A stretch of DNA of 64,000 nucleotides from Carposina sasakii (lineage: Eukaryota > Arthropoda > Insecta > Lepidoptera > Carposinidae): the NCBI GenBank assembly GCA_014607495.2, contig CP053175.1, forward strand, positions 7,254,001 through 7,318,000, written 5' to 3'. Made by a program: the position numbers and the translations under genes. The stretch's first letter is position 1. Every line of letters begins with the position of its first letter. The notes beneath the pieces are model-generated. The model was not told the origin of the DNA. It did no database searches and saw only the letters and a program-made list of their open reading frames with translations. Positions 1 to 11,007 of this stretch are shown here, one piece after another.

Positions 1-135
1 CCCCCTAGCATGACCACGCATCGTGGATATTGTATCGTACTAAATCGTACAGTCTCTATACAAAATTCAACATGGCGGCTATATTTATCGTATTTTGACA
101 GGCTAAATGTCGATAAATCGGTTTATCATATCGTG
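1..135 (+). repeat. Interspersed repeat fragment (copy 1)
   Basis: This segment, containing 'gcatgaccacgcatcgtgg' followed by 'tacaaaattcaacatgg', recurs with changes at 26158-26252. Both copies end in 'atcgtattttgacag'. Neither copy carries an open reading frame. The element type is not identified. Confidence 0.6.
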
Positions 136-230
136 TTTTGCAGGTCATGCTAGGCTTGCAGTCCCCGATATGCTAAACCTAGCTTTGGTATCTCCCTTAA
201 TGATTTCATAGCCTGACACGAAACTAGGGT

Positions 231-356
231 CACTATGGACCTACTCCGAAATAGTGAAAAAAAATCAGCTGTTCCATACAATCTCGAATGATTTACTGCA
301 CTGAAATGTATGGAACAGCTGATTTTTTTCACTATTTCGGAGTTGGTCCCATAGTG
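231..356. repeat. Foldback (hairpin) element, MITE-like
   Basis: The left arm 'cactatggacctactccg' continues through 'aaatagtg' and 'atcagctgttccataca'. The right arm is its near-perfect reverse complement, ending 'ggtcccatagtg'. The arms are about 50 bp and the loop about 25 bp. The only reading frame here is a by-product of the palindrome. The element is a snapback MITE or a hairpin-RNA template. Confidence 0.8.
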
Positions 357-630
357 AAAGTTGTTTCTTTTTACCCACCTAGTTTCATGTCAAAAAATAA
401 TCACTAATTTTGAAAACACCTTATATATATCTTTACATGTTGAAAATGTATGGAAGTAGCTTTGAATCCTATTTTTTTGAAGTTAGTTTTGTTCAACATC
501 TGTATATTGAACAGAATATGACGAAAAACGTCCACAAAACTTGAGACTCGATATCACATGTTTGTTTTTGCAGATAATGTCAGATGAATTCCTAAACAAA
601 TCAGGAATGTTATCTTTAGGTATTCTGTGC

Positions 631-765
631 TGATGCGGGGCTTCACTAGAATACATCAGCTGCATCTCCTTCCGTGCGTGTCGTAAGAGTCGACTAACTC
701 GGACATACTCTCAGGCGATGAGCTAGCAACTTGTCACTGATTATTAACATTTACCTGCACTATGC
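631..765 (-). repeat. Family B interspersed repeat
   Basis: Family B is the most frequent repeat in the window. Its core on the forward strand is 'gtcgactcttacgacatg' followed by 'cggaaggagatgcagctgat' and 'gaagccccgcatca', with a 5' part 'gtgacaagttgctagctcat'. Longer copies start with 'gtgttcccgaaatgg' and 'gtagccagaactgcagg'. No coding capacity and no tRNA-like head are seen, so the class (SINE or non-autonomous DNA element) is open. Confidence 0.75.
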
Positions 766-934
766 CAAATTAATCCCCATTTATTAGGCGTTACAATTTG
801 GAAGAACTGCACTATGTCTTGCACTAACTACAATCGCAACGAGAAACCAGACCCGAGCACCTAGCATGCAAGACAATAACATGATTTCGGAATGTATTCG
901 TTATGTAAACTTTTTCTTTTTACATTTTAGCCAA

Positions 935-1190
935 TTTAAGCCGATTGGTCTAGTAGCTAGTGACCCTGCCTGCGACGCCATAGGTCCTGGGTTCGAATCC
1001 CGGTAAGTGCAAACATTGATATGATGAATATTGATGTTTGTTTCCGAGTCATGGGTGTTTCTATATTTATCTATGTATTTATATACCGTTGCTTAGTACC
1101 CACGACACAAGACCTTAGGGTTCTTAATGTGGGACTAGGTTAATGTGTTGTGTAATGTGTGAATATTTATATTTATTTATTTATTTTATT
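935..1190 (+). repeat. tRNA-derived SINE, family R1
   Basis: The head is tRNA-like: an A-box-like 'tggtctagtagctagtg' and a B box in 'gggttcgaatcccgg'. The body 'gtttccgagtcatgggtg' leads to a tail with 'acccacgacacaagacct'. Other copies lie at 13040, 22218/22525, 29258, 30412, 40015 and 43055. The body after the B box and the multiple dispersed copies argue against a functional tRNA gene. Confidence 0.85.
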
Positions 1191-1449
1191 TATAATTTAA
1201 GCTACTATTATAAATCAATATCACAAGCCTACACTGCAAAACATTTCCAACCAATCCCAAACATCTATTACTTAAAGTAAATTAAAGTAGCCAATAGAGT
1301 TACGGGGATATAAGAATACAGATACAAATCTCTTGCGACGTTAACGGCCTCCACCAATGAGCGTCGACAGTTTTATTAAAGGAAAACGGATATAAAGAAA
1401 GAAAAAAACTACTTTTTCTTTTTTTTCATCAATATCTTAAACTACCTAT

Positions 1450-1692
1450 TTTATTGGCTTGTAAATATTCGATTGGGACATTAAATGGGGAACGTATTGA
1501 ATTAATTCGAATGGTCTGATCTCAGATATTTTCTAGAAAAAAAAACTGAATAAGAACGTTAACTTTACATTTTTTTTATAAGAGTAACTAAATTCATGCG
1601 AAAAAACTTGACATTAAAATTTACTAAAAAGTCTGGGATAAAAAAAGCGGTAGGTACAGCGCAATGCCATGAAAATAGCTTACTATAGAAAA
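1450..1692 (+). repeat. Direct repeat, copy 1 of 2
   Basis: About 240 bp starting 'ggcttgtaaatattcgattg' and ending 'aatagcttactatagaa' is repeated at 3056-3300 with few differences, mostly in A/T runs. The similarity suggests a fairly recent segmental duplication or two copies of one non-coding element. No open frame is present. Confidence 0.85.
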
Positions 1693-2522
1693 CTATGGTC
1701 AAATATGAGACACCTACAAAATTTGAGACTCAAAAACACGATTATTTAATTATTATTTTTCAAGTATGAACTTTGTTGTACGAGTATCACTCATTCAAGT
1801 GCCCTCAAGAAACATGTTACCACTAACCAATACAAGCATTACGTTAGGGTATTTAGCAAAAAAGCACTAAGATTTTCTAAGATCTACAAAGTAAGTTACT
1901 TTAACAAACAATTTAAATAAGGTTACTGAGTACAAAGTAACTAATTAAGAGTTAGGCTAAGGCAGAATAAGTGGAATGCCTAAGCCTTTCCATTATTGCC
2001 AAAAAGTTTATTATAGCTTTAATTAAAACAGTAATTTAATGTTATTCTGTAGTGGATTTATTGGGCTTTGATTTAAGTTTATATAGAGGTTTACTAAATT
2101 TTACTTTATGCACTAGGTACACTATGAAAATAAACTCTAAAGACTCCAAATCTTTGTGTTCATTTTTTTTCAGATTGTAAGGAAACATTCCTAAATAACT
2201 CAGAAATGTTTAAAGAATTTTCAGAAGATTTCAAATTTGTAGATATTTTGAAATTAATATGACGAAACAACTAACATTAAATATTTACAGAAGGGATAGA
2301 CATTTCTATAACGAACTTAAAAACTACTTAGGGCTAGCGTGTATATGGTAGATCGATTGACCAGTTTCGGTTTTACAGGATGGTCAACCGGTCTCCGTTA
2401 TCAGATAGCGTAGATAGGTTTTCTACATAAAGTAGGCTATATTTATACCATTTCGCTTAACATATCTAATTATTCACGATCCACACAAACAATAATAATT
2501 ATAATCTTATTTACCTATATAA
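1693..2522. other. No gene recognised
   Basis: AT-rich sequence. I see no splice-flanked coding segment, RNA gene or clear repeat copy here. Confidence 0.5.
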
Positions 2523-2668
2523 TACGGTCGATTCTGGTCGTCACACAAACGTAAACTTAACTTTAGTCAGGTCTGTCCCTCTCCGTTCTTAACATAAATG
2601 GCTGAGAGAAAAAAGGACAGGTAGGACTAATTTTACGTTTAGGTTTAGGTGTGATGGTCAGAATCGCT
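2523..2668. repeat. MITE family M2 (copy 1)
   Basis: Inverted ends 'cgattctggtcgtcac' and 'gtgatggtcagaatcg' flank about 145 bp with 'aaatggctgagag' in the middle. Copies at 25094-25240 and 32021-32168 have the same ends and core. Size, ends and repetition are those of a non-autonomous DNA transposon. Confidence 0.8.
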
Positions 2669-3055
2669 CTGAGTAAAAAATAATTAATACTAGTGGATAC
2701 CCGCGATTTGGTTAGCGTAACATATTATGTTATATCCAAGTTGGTTTCTTGTATACTTTCGAAAATCGAATATAATTTTCATATCACAAAAACAATTATC
2801 AAAATCCTAGATTTTCGAAATAGCCTAGGCAATGCATTTAAAAGCTATCTCCGAGTTTTCAGGACAAAGGCTCCGTCCGCTGGAGGCAGTCGTAAAAATG
2901 TCAACACCCTATTGTAGGCTACACATTACTCAACGTATATGTTGGGAGATAGAACACGTTTAGAAGAAGGTTGAAAACAGTAGCTTACGGCGAGATTATA
3001 TTCCGCTAAAATTCTACATAAAAAGTTGTCAATGTATTGCTTTATGGAGGCATTT

Positions 3056-3300
3056 TTTTTGGCTTGTAAATATTCGATTGGGACATTAAATGAGGAACGT
3101 GTTGAATTTATTCGAATGGTCTGATCTCAGATATTTTCTAGAAAAAAACTGAATAAGAACGTTAACTTTACATTTTTTTTTATAAGAGTAACTAAATTCA
3201 TGCGAAAAATCTTGACATTAAAATTTACTAAAAAGTCTGGGATAACAAAAGATAAAAAAGTAGGTACAGCGCAATGCCATAAAAATAGCTTACTATAGAA
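3056..3300 (+). repeat. Direct repeat, copy 2 of 2
   Basis: Second copy of the 1450-1692 segment. It is directly followed by a short repetition of 'aaaaatagcttactata'. Confidence 0.85.
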
Positions 3301-3352
3301 GACATTAAATAAAAATAGCTTACTATAAGAGGCTTTTTTTTTGGCTATAATA

Positions 3353-3475
3353 TCAGGCGATAATCTAGCAACTTGCCACCGATTATTAAAATCTGTTCTA
3401 GTGATGCTAAACGTACCTATGGGACCTTTATGAACATGCAGTTCTGGCTATCCCATTTCGAGAACACAATGGTGT
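3353..3475 (-). repeat. Family B repeat, partial
   Basis: Shows the family B segment 'gataatctagcaacttg' on to 'atgcagttctggctatccca' in reverse orientation. The 'gtcgactcttacgac' part is missing. Confidence 0.65.
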
Positions 3476-3527
3476 ATGTATGGATGTATGGATATACAAG
3501 GTACATACATAGGTAGTACATACTCTT

Positions 3528-3805
3528 CTATGCTGCTCTGGGAGTGAAAAAAAAAACGTATAATACTACAGCTGCTTCTCTTCCCGGACATACTGTACAA
3601 GTCAGTGGAGGGACAAGAGGGTCTTGGTGTTTTGTAGGCGATGGGCTGACCACCTGTCACTGCTAACCGAACTTGTACATCTCAACTATACCCTCAAAAT
3701 TGGTCAGAAGTGGCACCATGTGGTTCTGTCGGCCCTTGGTGCTCTGCCTACCTCATAAGGGATAAAGGCGTGATTATATGTATGTATGTATGTATGTATA
3801 CATAG
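3528..3805 (+). repeat. Family A interspersed repeat
   Basis: Family A starts 'tatgctgctctgggagtg' and continues 'cagctgcttctcttcccg', 'gggacaagagggtcttgg' and 'gatgggctgaccacctgtc'. It ends 'gataaaggcgtgattata' followed by a TATG microsatellite. Near-identical copies lie at 12770, 13855, 20218, 21297 and 33518. Short frames in several copies read the same peptide, but only because the DNA is repeated. The length and the tail of simple repeats fit a SINE-like element. Confidence 0.85.
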
Positions 3806-3826
3806 GTAGGTAGGTAATTCATTTGG

Positions 3827-4012
3827 CTGTGTTCCCGAAAACATGGAGGATCGCGAGTGAGATCGTACAGCCACGTTTACCATAGTTGACCAGTGACAAG
3901 TTGCTAGGTTGTCGTCTTAGAGAACGCCGCGGAGTTCCTCAGTCGACTCTTACGACATCTACGGAAGTAGATGCAGCTGATGTATTCTAGTGAAGCCCCG
4001 CATTAGAACAGA
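3827..4012 (+). repeat. Family B repeat
   Basis: Fairly long copy, from 'gctgtgttcccgaaaacatg' to 'gtgaagccccgcatta'. Confidence 0.8.
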
Positions 4013-4212
4013 AATCTATACTTTTGTACACCGCTATTGTACTCGTATTTGACATTATTTTAATACGAGCCAGATCAAAAAGAAACATCCTTAGTAAAAT
4101 ATCAAATTCAATGTTGTCAAAGGTATTATTTTCAGTAATAACTTTCATTTTTTTCTTTAATGAAATAAAAAATATTTCATGAATTTAACAGTGTTACTTT
4201 AATAATAATATT

Positions 4213-4462
4213 ACTACTAGTGGCCTCCCACGACTTCGTCTGCTTAAGCATTAGAATTCCTGTGGAGATTTCGGGAAAAACCTTCTTGTTAGACGTCACA
4301 AAAGCCACGGTCCAAATATCACATTGTTAGCTTCAGTGGAGGGACAAGAGGGTCTTGGTGTTTTGTAGGTGATGGGCTGACCACCTGTCACTACTAACCG
4401 AACTTATACATCTCAACTATACCCTAAAAATTGGTCAGAAGTGGCACCATGTGGTTCTATAG
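4213..4462 (+). repeat. RTE-like tail fragment followed by partial family A copy
   Basis: 4213-4320 begins 'actagtggcctcccacgact', a degenerate version of the LINE tail seen at 4748. It is joined at about 4335 to an internal piece of family A ('gtggagggacaagagggtct' to 'cagaagtggcaccatgtgg'). The family A piece lacks both ends, so one has been truncated or recombined into the other. Confidence 0.65.
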
Positions 4463-4747
4463 AAGTTAATATCATCTAATTGCACCTTATACAGGGTGTA
4501 ACAAGTTGCTAGCTTATCGAATAGGATGATACCATATAACCAATATAGATACAATTTACAACAGGATCGAGAAAACTGGGTTATACTTGACCACAAAAGC
4601 TAACAGTCCCCATGATAAACGATTGCCAGGGATTAAGGTCACTCAGGGTCAGTCCATGTCTTTCGTCTCATGAAGAAAGTACAAAAAAGAGTAGGCCTAG
4701 CACTTGTACGTAAATATAAACGTGAAAGTTTGTGAGCATGTATGTAA

Positions 4748-4930
4748 GTACAAGTGGACGCCCGCGACTTCGTCCGCGTGGACTGCAGAAAAACAATATG
4801 TCGAAATTATCCATGATAAAAATATTTTCCCGGGACAAAAAGTAACCTTTGTGTTATTCTAATGTGTAAGCTATATTATTGTGAAGTTTCATTAAAATCC
4901 TTTCAGTAGTTTTTGCGTACCTACATAATA
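4748..4930 (+). repeat. RTE-like LINE 3' tail
   Basis: Contains 'gtggacgcccgcgacttcgt' and 'gcgtggactgcagaaaa', the short tail so common in lepidopteran genomes and usually assigned to RTE-type non-LTR retrotransposons. That assignment is from general knowledge of such tails, not from a reverse transcriptase seen here. Copies in both orientations occur at 5455, 5925, 6836, 22872, 26500 and 37090. Confidence 0.7.
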
Positions 4931-5454
4931 GCGAAAAGTTTTCACCAAATAGTTCCTTTGAGCGGTGGCGCTAGTTCATATGTGCGATCGTGCAGTGGAA
5001 CTGTTCTATGAAACGAAATATACCTGCCCCCGTATTGGCTATCTTTTTTGACAGTTCATAGTCATGATCACTCATCGAAACTTATTGAACTGGAAGTGAC
5101 ATGTATGTGTGTGTTGCCAAAATTTTCTTTAGATAAGGCATTATGCCACTTCCAGTTAGCCAATAGTTAATGGATAGCCAATAGGCCTGCTGGTTCACAC
5201 TGCGTAGTTTGTAGCAGTGCCATCTAATGACGCAGGAAGCGCTTCCCTTTTCTCCACTCCGACAAATGTCAGTTACATTATGGAATCTCTTGTATGTACT
5301 TCGTTCATGTTTCGTCCCTTTGAATTTTTCTAACATTCCTTGATGTATTATGGATAAGGCTGAAGAAGGTGATAGTTCAGAGGATAATCTTTTTTTATCT
5401 CATCTCGCGTAATATTAGTCTTTTTGGGGAGAGTGTAATATGATTTTTTTGCGG

Positions 5455-6100
5455 TTTCGCACGGTATGATAGAATTTTTTTTTGTCGAGCGATTTTAATA
5501 AAATTTGGTATGGAGTTAGCTGACACCCTGGATTTACATATAGGCTTTTTATGCTAGGGAAAATATTTTTATTCCGGATAATTTCGAATTTTTTTTGCAG
5601 TCCATGCGGACGAAGTCGCGGGCGTCCACTAGTATAATATAAAAATGAATCGCTGAATATGTTGCTAGGCGCAAATCTCGAGAACGGCTGAACCTAAATA
5701 AGCGTAGAAACGATACTTTTCTATAGCGGCAGCTCACAAGTTTGTCCACTTGAAAGGGGCGCCTCACTACACCCTTGCGTGAGGCGGATCACTAGTCTAT
5801 ACATATAATAAAAATATCGCAGTCTGTACATGGAAAATATATGAGTAAAAATATTATAGGAGACCTTTATCAACGCAATAGTACCCAAAACAATGATTTT
5901 TGACATTTTTGTCTGTTTGTCTGTGCGTTTGTGCACGCTAATCTCAAAACGGCAGAACCGATTTCGATGCAGTTTTCACAAATATATTGTGACATATAGG
6001 CTACTTTTTATCCCGGGAAAATGTTTATATCCCGGATAATTTCGACATTTTGTTTTTTCTGTAGTCCACGCGGACGGAGTCGCGGGCGTCCACTAGTTAT
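5455..6100 (-). repeat. Cluster of RTE-like LINE tails, reverse orientation
   Basis: At least two reverse-oriented tails end at 'gacgaagtcgcgggcgtcca' (about 5609-5630) and 'gacggagtcgcgggcgtcca' (about 6073-6093). Each is preceded by the body 'cggctgaacctaaataagcg' or 'cggcagaaccgatttcgatg'. Short frames through these segments are repeat-derived and carry no domain. Confidence 0.7.
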
Positions 6101-6835
6101 TAATATAAGTAGGTATATACAAAATGTCAGGTCATTGTTCGTATCGTTTGACGTGGAAAAACGATTTCTCTTTGATCAACAAGTTCATTGGCCAATGAAC
6201 GGAATTTTCTTATTAAAAATAATAATAACGACACTTGATATCTCGGATAACAATATAATGATAGAGGAAAAATAGTTGTGTAATTTTATATCAGTCTTTT
6301 AGAAGTTTAACAATAGGCTATTTGATATTGTAAAGGCAAAGTAAAATGATGAGAGTATAGAAATACAGTCGCAATTTCTGTGTTTTGGGCTGCATTAGTC
6401 TAGTTGCAGTGCGGGTATTGGTATCATAGATAAGTAGTCTTAGTTAAGCACGTAAAAGAAGCACGAGAGTGCATCTCAACAATACCTTAATCATCTATCG
6501 TCATCGTAATTGGGCCTGTACCAATGAATTTATTTCATGTACAATACAACATGATACCTGTTGTCATTCCCGTAAGGAAATAAAATCTTTGGTGTCTGAA
6601 ACAATGGTATCGCATATCAAATAAATACAGTTTTCTTTTGCAATTTTTGCGAAACATGGAAATTGCTTTTTCTTTTTAATCCGAACTGGAAATATGAATT
6701 CTTATTTGTGTCTGTTTTATCTTCAATACTTTTAAAAAGTGAATAAATATCTTTTACTTTAATCAGGAAAACAAGAGATACTTATTTTTAACCCAAAAAA
6801 AATTTCTGCTCCATAAAAAATATTTTTATAAACGA

Positions 6836-6885
6836 ACTAGCGGACGCCCGCGACTCCGTCCGCGTGGACTGCAGAAAAGACAGAA
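6836..6885 (+). repeat. RTE-like tail fragment
   Basis: 'ctagcggacgcccgcgactc' and the following 'gtggactgcagaaaaga' match the first 45 bp of the tail family. The rest is lost. Confidence 0.65.
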
Positions 6886-7261
6886 GAATTCAGAAGGCGC
6901 CATCTGTTTACTTATGGAACGTACGATTAATAACAACAACCAACGTTGATGATCATTAGTTATTAAGACCATTAATTTAAATAATTTTTACCTATCAAAT
7001 ATGCCAATTTTCATGAATATCAGTTGACTCGTTTTTGAGTTTATTCGGAACATACACAGTGACACGGATTTTTTATATATTAAGAAAATTAAAACACCAT
7101 GAGAACCCCAAGTAAAAATGAGCAAAGCCGCGCTTATCACTATACTGATAAAACTAAATAGTACTCGTATATACGCTAGTACAAGGTCACACTGCGAGAA
7201 TTATGAAGCCGATTCACAGGGGAGGTGCTGTTTATACTCTTAATACATATATACATATACA

Positions 7262-7412
7262 CACGGCTGCGTTCCCGAAATGTGGTAGCCAGAATTACAG
7301 GATCACAATGGAGATGCTTCAGCCACGTTTAGTATAGCGAGGACAGTGTTAATAAATCAGTGACAAGTTGCTGGCTTATCGCCTATGAGCTTCGCCCCTG
7401 AGTTCCTTAGCC
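7262..7412 (+). repeat. Family B repeat, 5' part
   Basis: Runs from 'acggctgcgttcccgaaatg' through 'gtgacaagttgctggctta' to 'ctgagttccttag', then stops. The 'gtcgactcttacgac' core is absent. Confidence 0.7.
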
Positions 7413-7483
7413 ATAACAGTTATTTAAAAATTATATAACCGATAAAGTAAAGATACATACATGAATTTATCACAAAGCCTAGC

Positions 7484-7605
7484 CTTGTGATAGTCTAGTG
7501 GTTAAGACGTGCGCCTTTAAGTCGGAAGGCGTGGGTTCGACAGCAGTCAAGGGCATGTACTACCACTGAATTTATTTCATGTACGAATTTTCAAAAAAAT
7601 TACAC
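7484..7605 (+). repeat. tRNA-derived SINE, family R2
   Basis: Has a tRNA-like head 'agtctagtggttaagacg' with 'aaggcgtgggttcgac' at the B-box position, then 'accactgaatttatttcatg'. A longer copy is at 26898-27232. Partial reverse copies lie at 38432 and 39181. The non-tRNA body marks it as a SINE. Confidence 0.8.
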
Positions 7606-8727
7606 TTATCTATACCCAAGGAGGGATGGCGTCAGGCAAGCAGCCGGCCGTAAATACAAATGCCAAAATCTTCTGTCTAAGTTTCGAAAGAAACATATTG
7701 CAGCGACCCCATAAATAATAGAGGGGGTAGGAAGATGATGATGACATAAACGATCACAACTCCTTGCTATATTTACTCCATAGCCAGTCCTCCAGTCATT
7801 AATCAAGTCATCTTTAGAGAGCGTATACTTTTTGTACGCCGTTACAAAGATAGGTCGCCGGGAAAATAGATGTTTTCTTTTAGAGCAGTATTAAAGGAGA
7901 AAAATAATAAAAGTGTGTCAAGTGTTTTGTCTAGTTTCGGACAAGTTGGAGCCTTCGAAGAAAACGGGGTGGTTGTGATTTCGTCAAACTTTCACATCTG
8001 ATTTCTACTCAAGCCATTACAGTAAATACAGATAAATTTACATAAGATATGCAACTTACTGAAGACAAGTAGGACCTCTTTTGTGTTCCTATAGTTCCGG
8101 GCTACCCCTTTTTGAAATATAACCGTGAATCTATGTTAATATTTCTAAATACGTTATTTTGAAGTATCCCTGCGAGTAGCAGGTGTAAAAACTCGAATAA
8201 TTAACTCACAACTACTATTAAAAAACGACCCCTTACAAAAACAATATATCATACGAACAAAGAAAATGATGCATACACCCAAAGCGACATTTTAAACAAC
8301 CCCAAGTAAACCCCGGTAAAACAGTTCTTTAAAACATTCTCGAAGCTTCGAGATTAGGTAATAAATTACAGTACGGTAGGGGGCGAAATTTACAGAGAAA
8401 TTTATAATGATAGCGCGATTCAAGTCGTGAGATATTGGGACTTTTGTTCTGGGCTTATCTGATAATTGTTGCTTGCTAATGTTTCTTTATATGTATATCG
8501 GCAAGTTATTTTGTGAGAAACCGTTTGTAACTGTTTATAATAAGTTTTCTTTGCCAACATTTGGTGTTGATATTCAGATTTGATAATAAAGAATTAGGGA
8601 TTGTTTTCAGCGTGTGGTAGTTTGATTTTTGAATATTATAGTGAAGCTTTTGACTAAGCGGTTTTTAGTAAAATTTTGTAAATATAGTTAGAGTAGGGGA
8701 GTCTTAGGAAGGTACCTGCATGAAAAA
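7606..8727. other. No gene recognised
   Basis: About 1.1 kb of AT-rich sequence with no exon-like segment, RNA gene or repeat copy that I can recognise. Confidence 0.5.
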
Positions 8728-8961
8728 TACAGGATGTAACAAAAAGGGTATGTTAAGCGAAAAGCTATGTAAATAGCCCACTATAGAGAACCTATTTTGA
8801 AACCCGAAATCACATGTTTAGATAATGGAGAATTTTAATATCTTAGAAATTTTCATACAATCTTGAAAATAAAAATGTGATTTCGAGGTAGATAGGTTCT
8901 CTATAGTGGGCTATTTACATAGCTTTTCGCTTAACATACCCTTTTTGTTACACCCTGTATA
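8728..8961. repeat. Palindromic MITE, family M1 (intact)
   Basis: Long inverted ends: 'acaggatgtaacaaaaaggg' with 'agctatgtaaatagcccac' on the left, and the reverse complement ending 'gttacaccctgtat' on the right, each about 65 bp. Other copies are at 21602, 32179, 33916 (interrupted), 35559 and 36598, with fragments at 11008, 29998 and 53816. The length of the arms means its transcript would fold into a long hairpin. Confidence 0.9.
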
Positions 8962-9012
8962 AAACATTTATTTTAATCTATAGAAAATTATATAAGAACA
9001 TGTAAGACTATT

Positions 9013-9280
9013 ATACTCTTTTTAACTAAATGAATTAAGTATACAACCAAAAATAATTGGTCCCATAACTTTTGTACCAAACAGCGTATCAGGTAGACCC
9101 TGTCCATTTTCATGATATATTTTATTGAGCAGTTACAAAGTTTTACGCCGTAAATTTACCTTTTTATTCATAAAGAAGTGCTTAAGTGGCAATTGTGGCA
9201 ATTTGAATAGTGTTATCTTATTTTGCGCTACATGAGCTGGAAAGTTAATATTCTGTTTTAGATACGAGGGTGCATTTTTA
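9013..9280 (+). repeat. Sequence repeated on the other side of the mariner relic
   Basis: Two blocks recur in the same order to the right. 'aaaaataattggtcc' (near 9050) returns at about 10157. 'aagaagtgcttaagtggc' (near 9172) returns at 10554, and 'acatgagctggaaagttaat' (near 9230) at about 10703. The mariner-like coding remnant lies between the two sets. Either two related elements flank it or it sits in a larger duplicated element. Confidence 0.6.
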
Positions 9281-9407
9281 TATTCGCGGAATGGGTAGGT
9301 AATTAATAAATGAGGGTACTTTCCTTAGTCGTAACTGGTTAAGTAGCTCATTATTAGTATAAATAGAACGTTTTGTTTTAATCGGGCCATTACTATTTGA
9401 ATTATCG

Positions 9408-10085
9408 TCGATCAAACAACTCCGAAAATCGAGCACCGCGCTGTCATAAAGTTCCTTACCAAGCAAGGTAAATCGGTTTACTAAGATGTCATACGGGGAG
9501 TCTTCGGTAAAACCATGGTTTATAAGTGGCATATTTAAGCAAGGCAGGGCCTCACTTGAAGATGATCCTCGGCCAGGACGGCCGATCGAGGTGACCACTG
9601 AAATAATTCAAAAAGTGGAAAAATTAATATGGAAGATGCTAGACTAAAGAAGAAACAGCTCGCAGAAATGGTTGGAGTATCCGATACAACTATATTTAAA
9701 ATTCTTCACGATCATCTCGGCATGACCAAAGTCAGTGCAAGGTGGGTGCCGAGAATGCTCACGCCGAGCGCGTAGAGTGTTCTCGCGCGTTTTTGGACCT
9801 CTGTAATGAAGACCAGGATGGAGTATTGACTCGAATTGTTACTGGGGATGAAACTTGGGTTCATCATTATGAACCTTCCAAACAAGATTCTATTCAGTGG
9901 CACAAAAAAGGTACACCACCACCAAAGAAATTTAAGGTGTTGAAAAATCATGGCGACAATCTTTTGGGACTCAGAAGGAATCTTGTTGATAGATTATAAA
10001 GATAAAGGTGTCTCCATTTACGCTTCAATCTTAGAGCGATTAAAGGAAGCAATATTAGAAAATTATTATTTGAAGGGTTGCATGT
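9408..10085 (+). pseudogene. Decayed mariner (Tc1/mariner) transposase
   Basis: Broken reading frames spell out a mariner transposase: IEHRAVIKFLTKQGKS (N-terminal helix-turn-helix), then GRASLEDDPRPGRPIEVTT, then KKKQLAEMVGVSDTTIFKIL (second helix-turn-helix). The catalytic-domain part is RIVTGDETWVHHYEPSKQ, whose D in TGDETW is the first catalytic aspartate, followed by IMATIFWDSEG with the second. The family acts by cut-and-paste at TA sites. Here there are in-frame stops (after KSVY, after KWHI, and at 'cgtag' near 9773), at least two frameshifts, and a deletion before the third aspartate. It cannot encode an active enzyme. Terminal inverted repeats were not identified with confidence. 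Confidence 0.88.
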
Positions 10086-10099
10086 AAGACTTGCAATTA

Positions 10100-10745
10100 T
10101 TTGTTCGGGTACTCTTTTTAGGCACTAACCGATGAATTACGTTCAGTATACAATCAAAAATAATTGGTCCAATATGGGTATCATAACTTTTGTCACTCTT
10201 AATCCAATATACTAAAACTTGAAAATCTATTTTGAAACAAATATTTTTAAGCAATTGAGTAGGGTGAAGTAGAAGCTCCTCATTGAAGAGCTGGACTGTT
10301 CAAAATTAACTGGCAAACGACCTTGCAATAATGATGCGTTGAATGAGATGAACATATTTTACCAGGTTGTATAAAATATTTAGGTATTAAAAACAAGCTT
10401 TTATTTAAATGCGCTAAAAAGAAAAAATAAACTTTTACACTAAAACTTTTACTGTTAATTTATAACGTCATTTCAAATTTACGACACAATTTATATGTTA
10501 TAAAAGCTTGTCGCGACATTTAAGTACTCGTATTTACTTTCTTAGTTTTAATAAAGAAGTGCTTAAGTGGCCATTGTGGCATGAAGCTTGGAAGGGTCGA
10601 CGGATATTTCTTCGATATGCGTGGGAACAATATGGGAAAATCTGAAACATCAACACAAAGATGCTGCCTAATAAACATTTAAAAGTAAGCGTAAATACGA
10701 GTACATGAGCTGGAAAGTTAATATTCTGTTTTAGATAGTTGCATT
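10100..10745 (+). repeat. Right-hand copies of mariner-flanking sequence
   Basis: Carries the second copies of the blocks described at 9013-9280. In between, at 10385-10460, is an 'aacaagcttttatttaaatg' segment that returns at 14621-14690. Confidence 0.6.
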
Positions 10746-11007
10746 TTTAATGCGAAATTTTATATGGTTCAATTAGAAATGGAAAGATAAGCTAATCTCA
10801 ATGAAATTTGACAGAAAATAGATTTATATAAGGTGTTGAGCTGATAGATTTATGGTTGTATATTATTTTAAACTAGGATTTACAATAGTAAAAAATGGCT
10901 ATCCGCCAATTGTGTCTGACGAACAGTGAGTGATCGGTAGTGTTCGGCGAGAGCCCGGTTTGCACTCCGTCCCCCGCGCCCCTGCGATCTTGATGATGGT
11001 GGTTAAC

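Noticed and set aside
935..1020. Possible tRNA gene with clear B box
   Set aside because: The same head plus a non-tRNA body occurs at several sites, so it is a SINE. The same reasoning applies to 7484, 26898, 30465 and 43200.
9278..9598. 106-codon - strand frame
   Set aside because: It lies opposite the mariner transposase N-terminal region. The + strand is the meaningful one (DDPRPGRP, helix-turn-helix).
9712..9951. 79-codon - strand frame
   Set aside because: Antisense shadow of the mariner catalytic region on the + strand.
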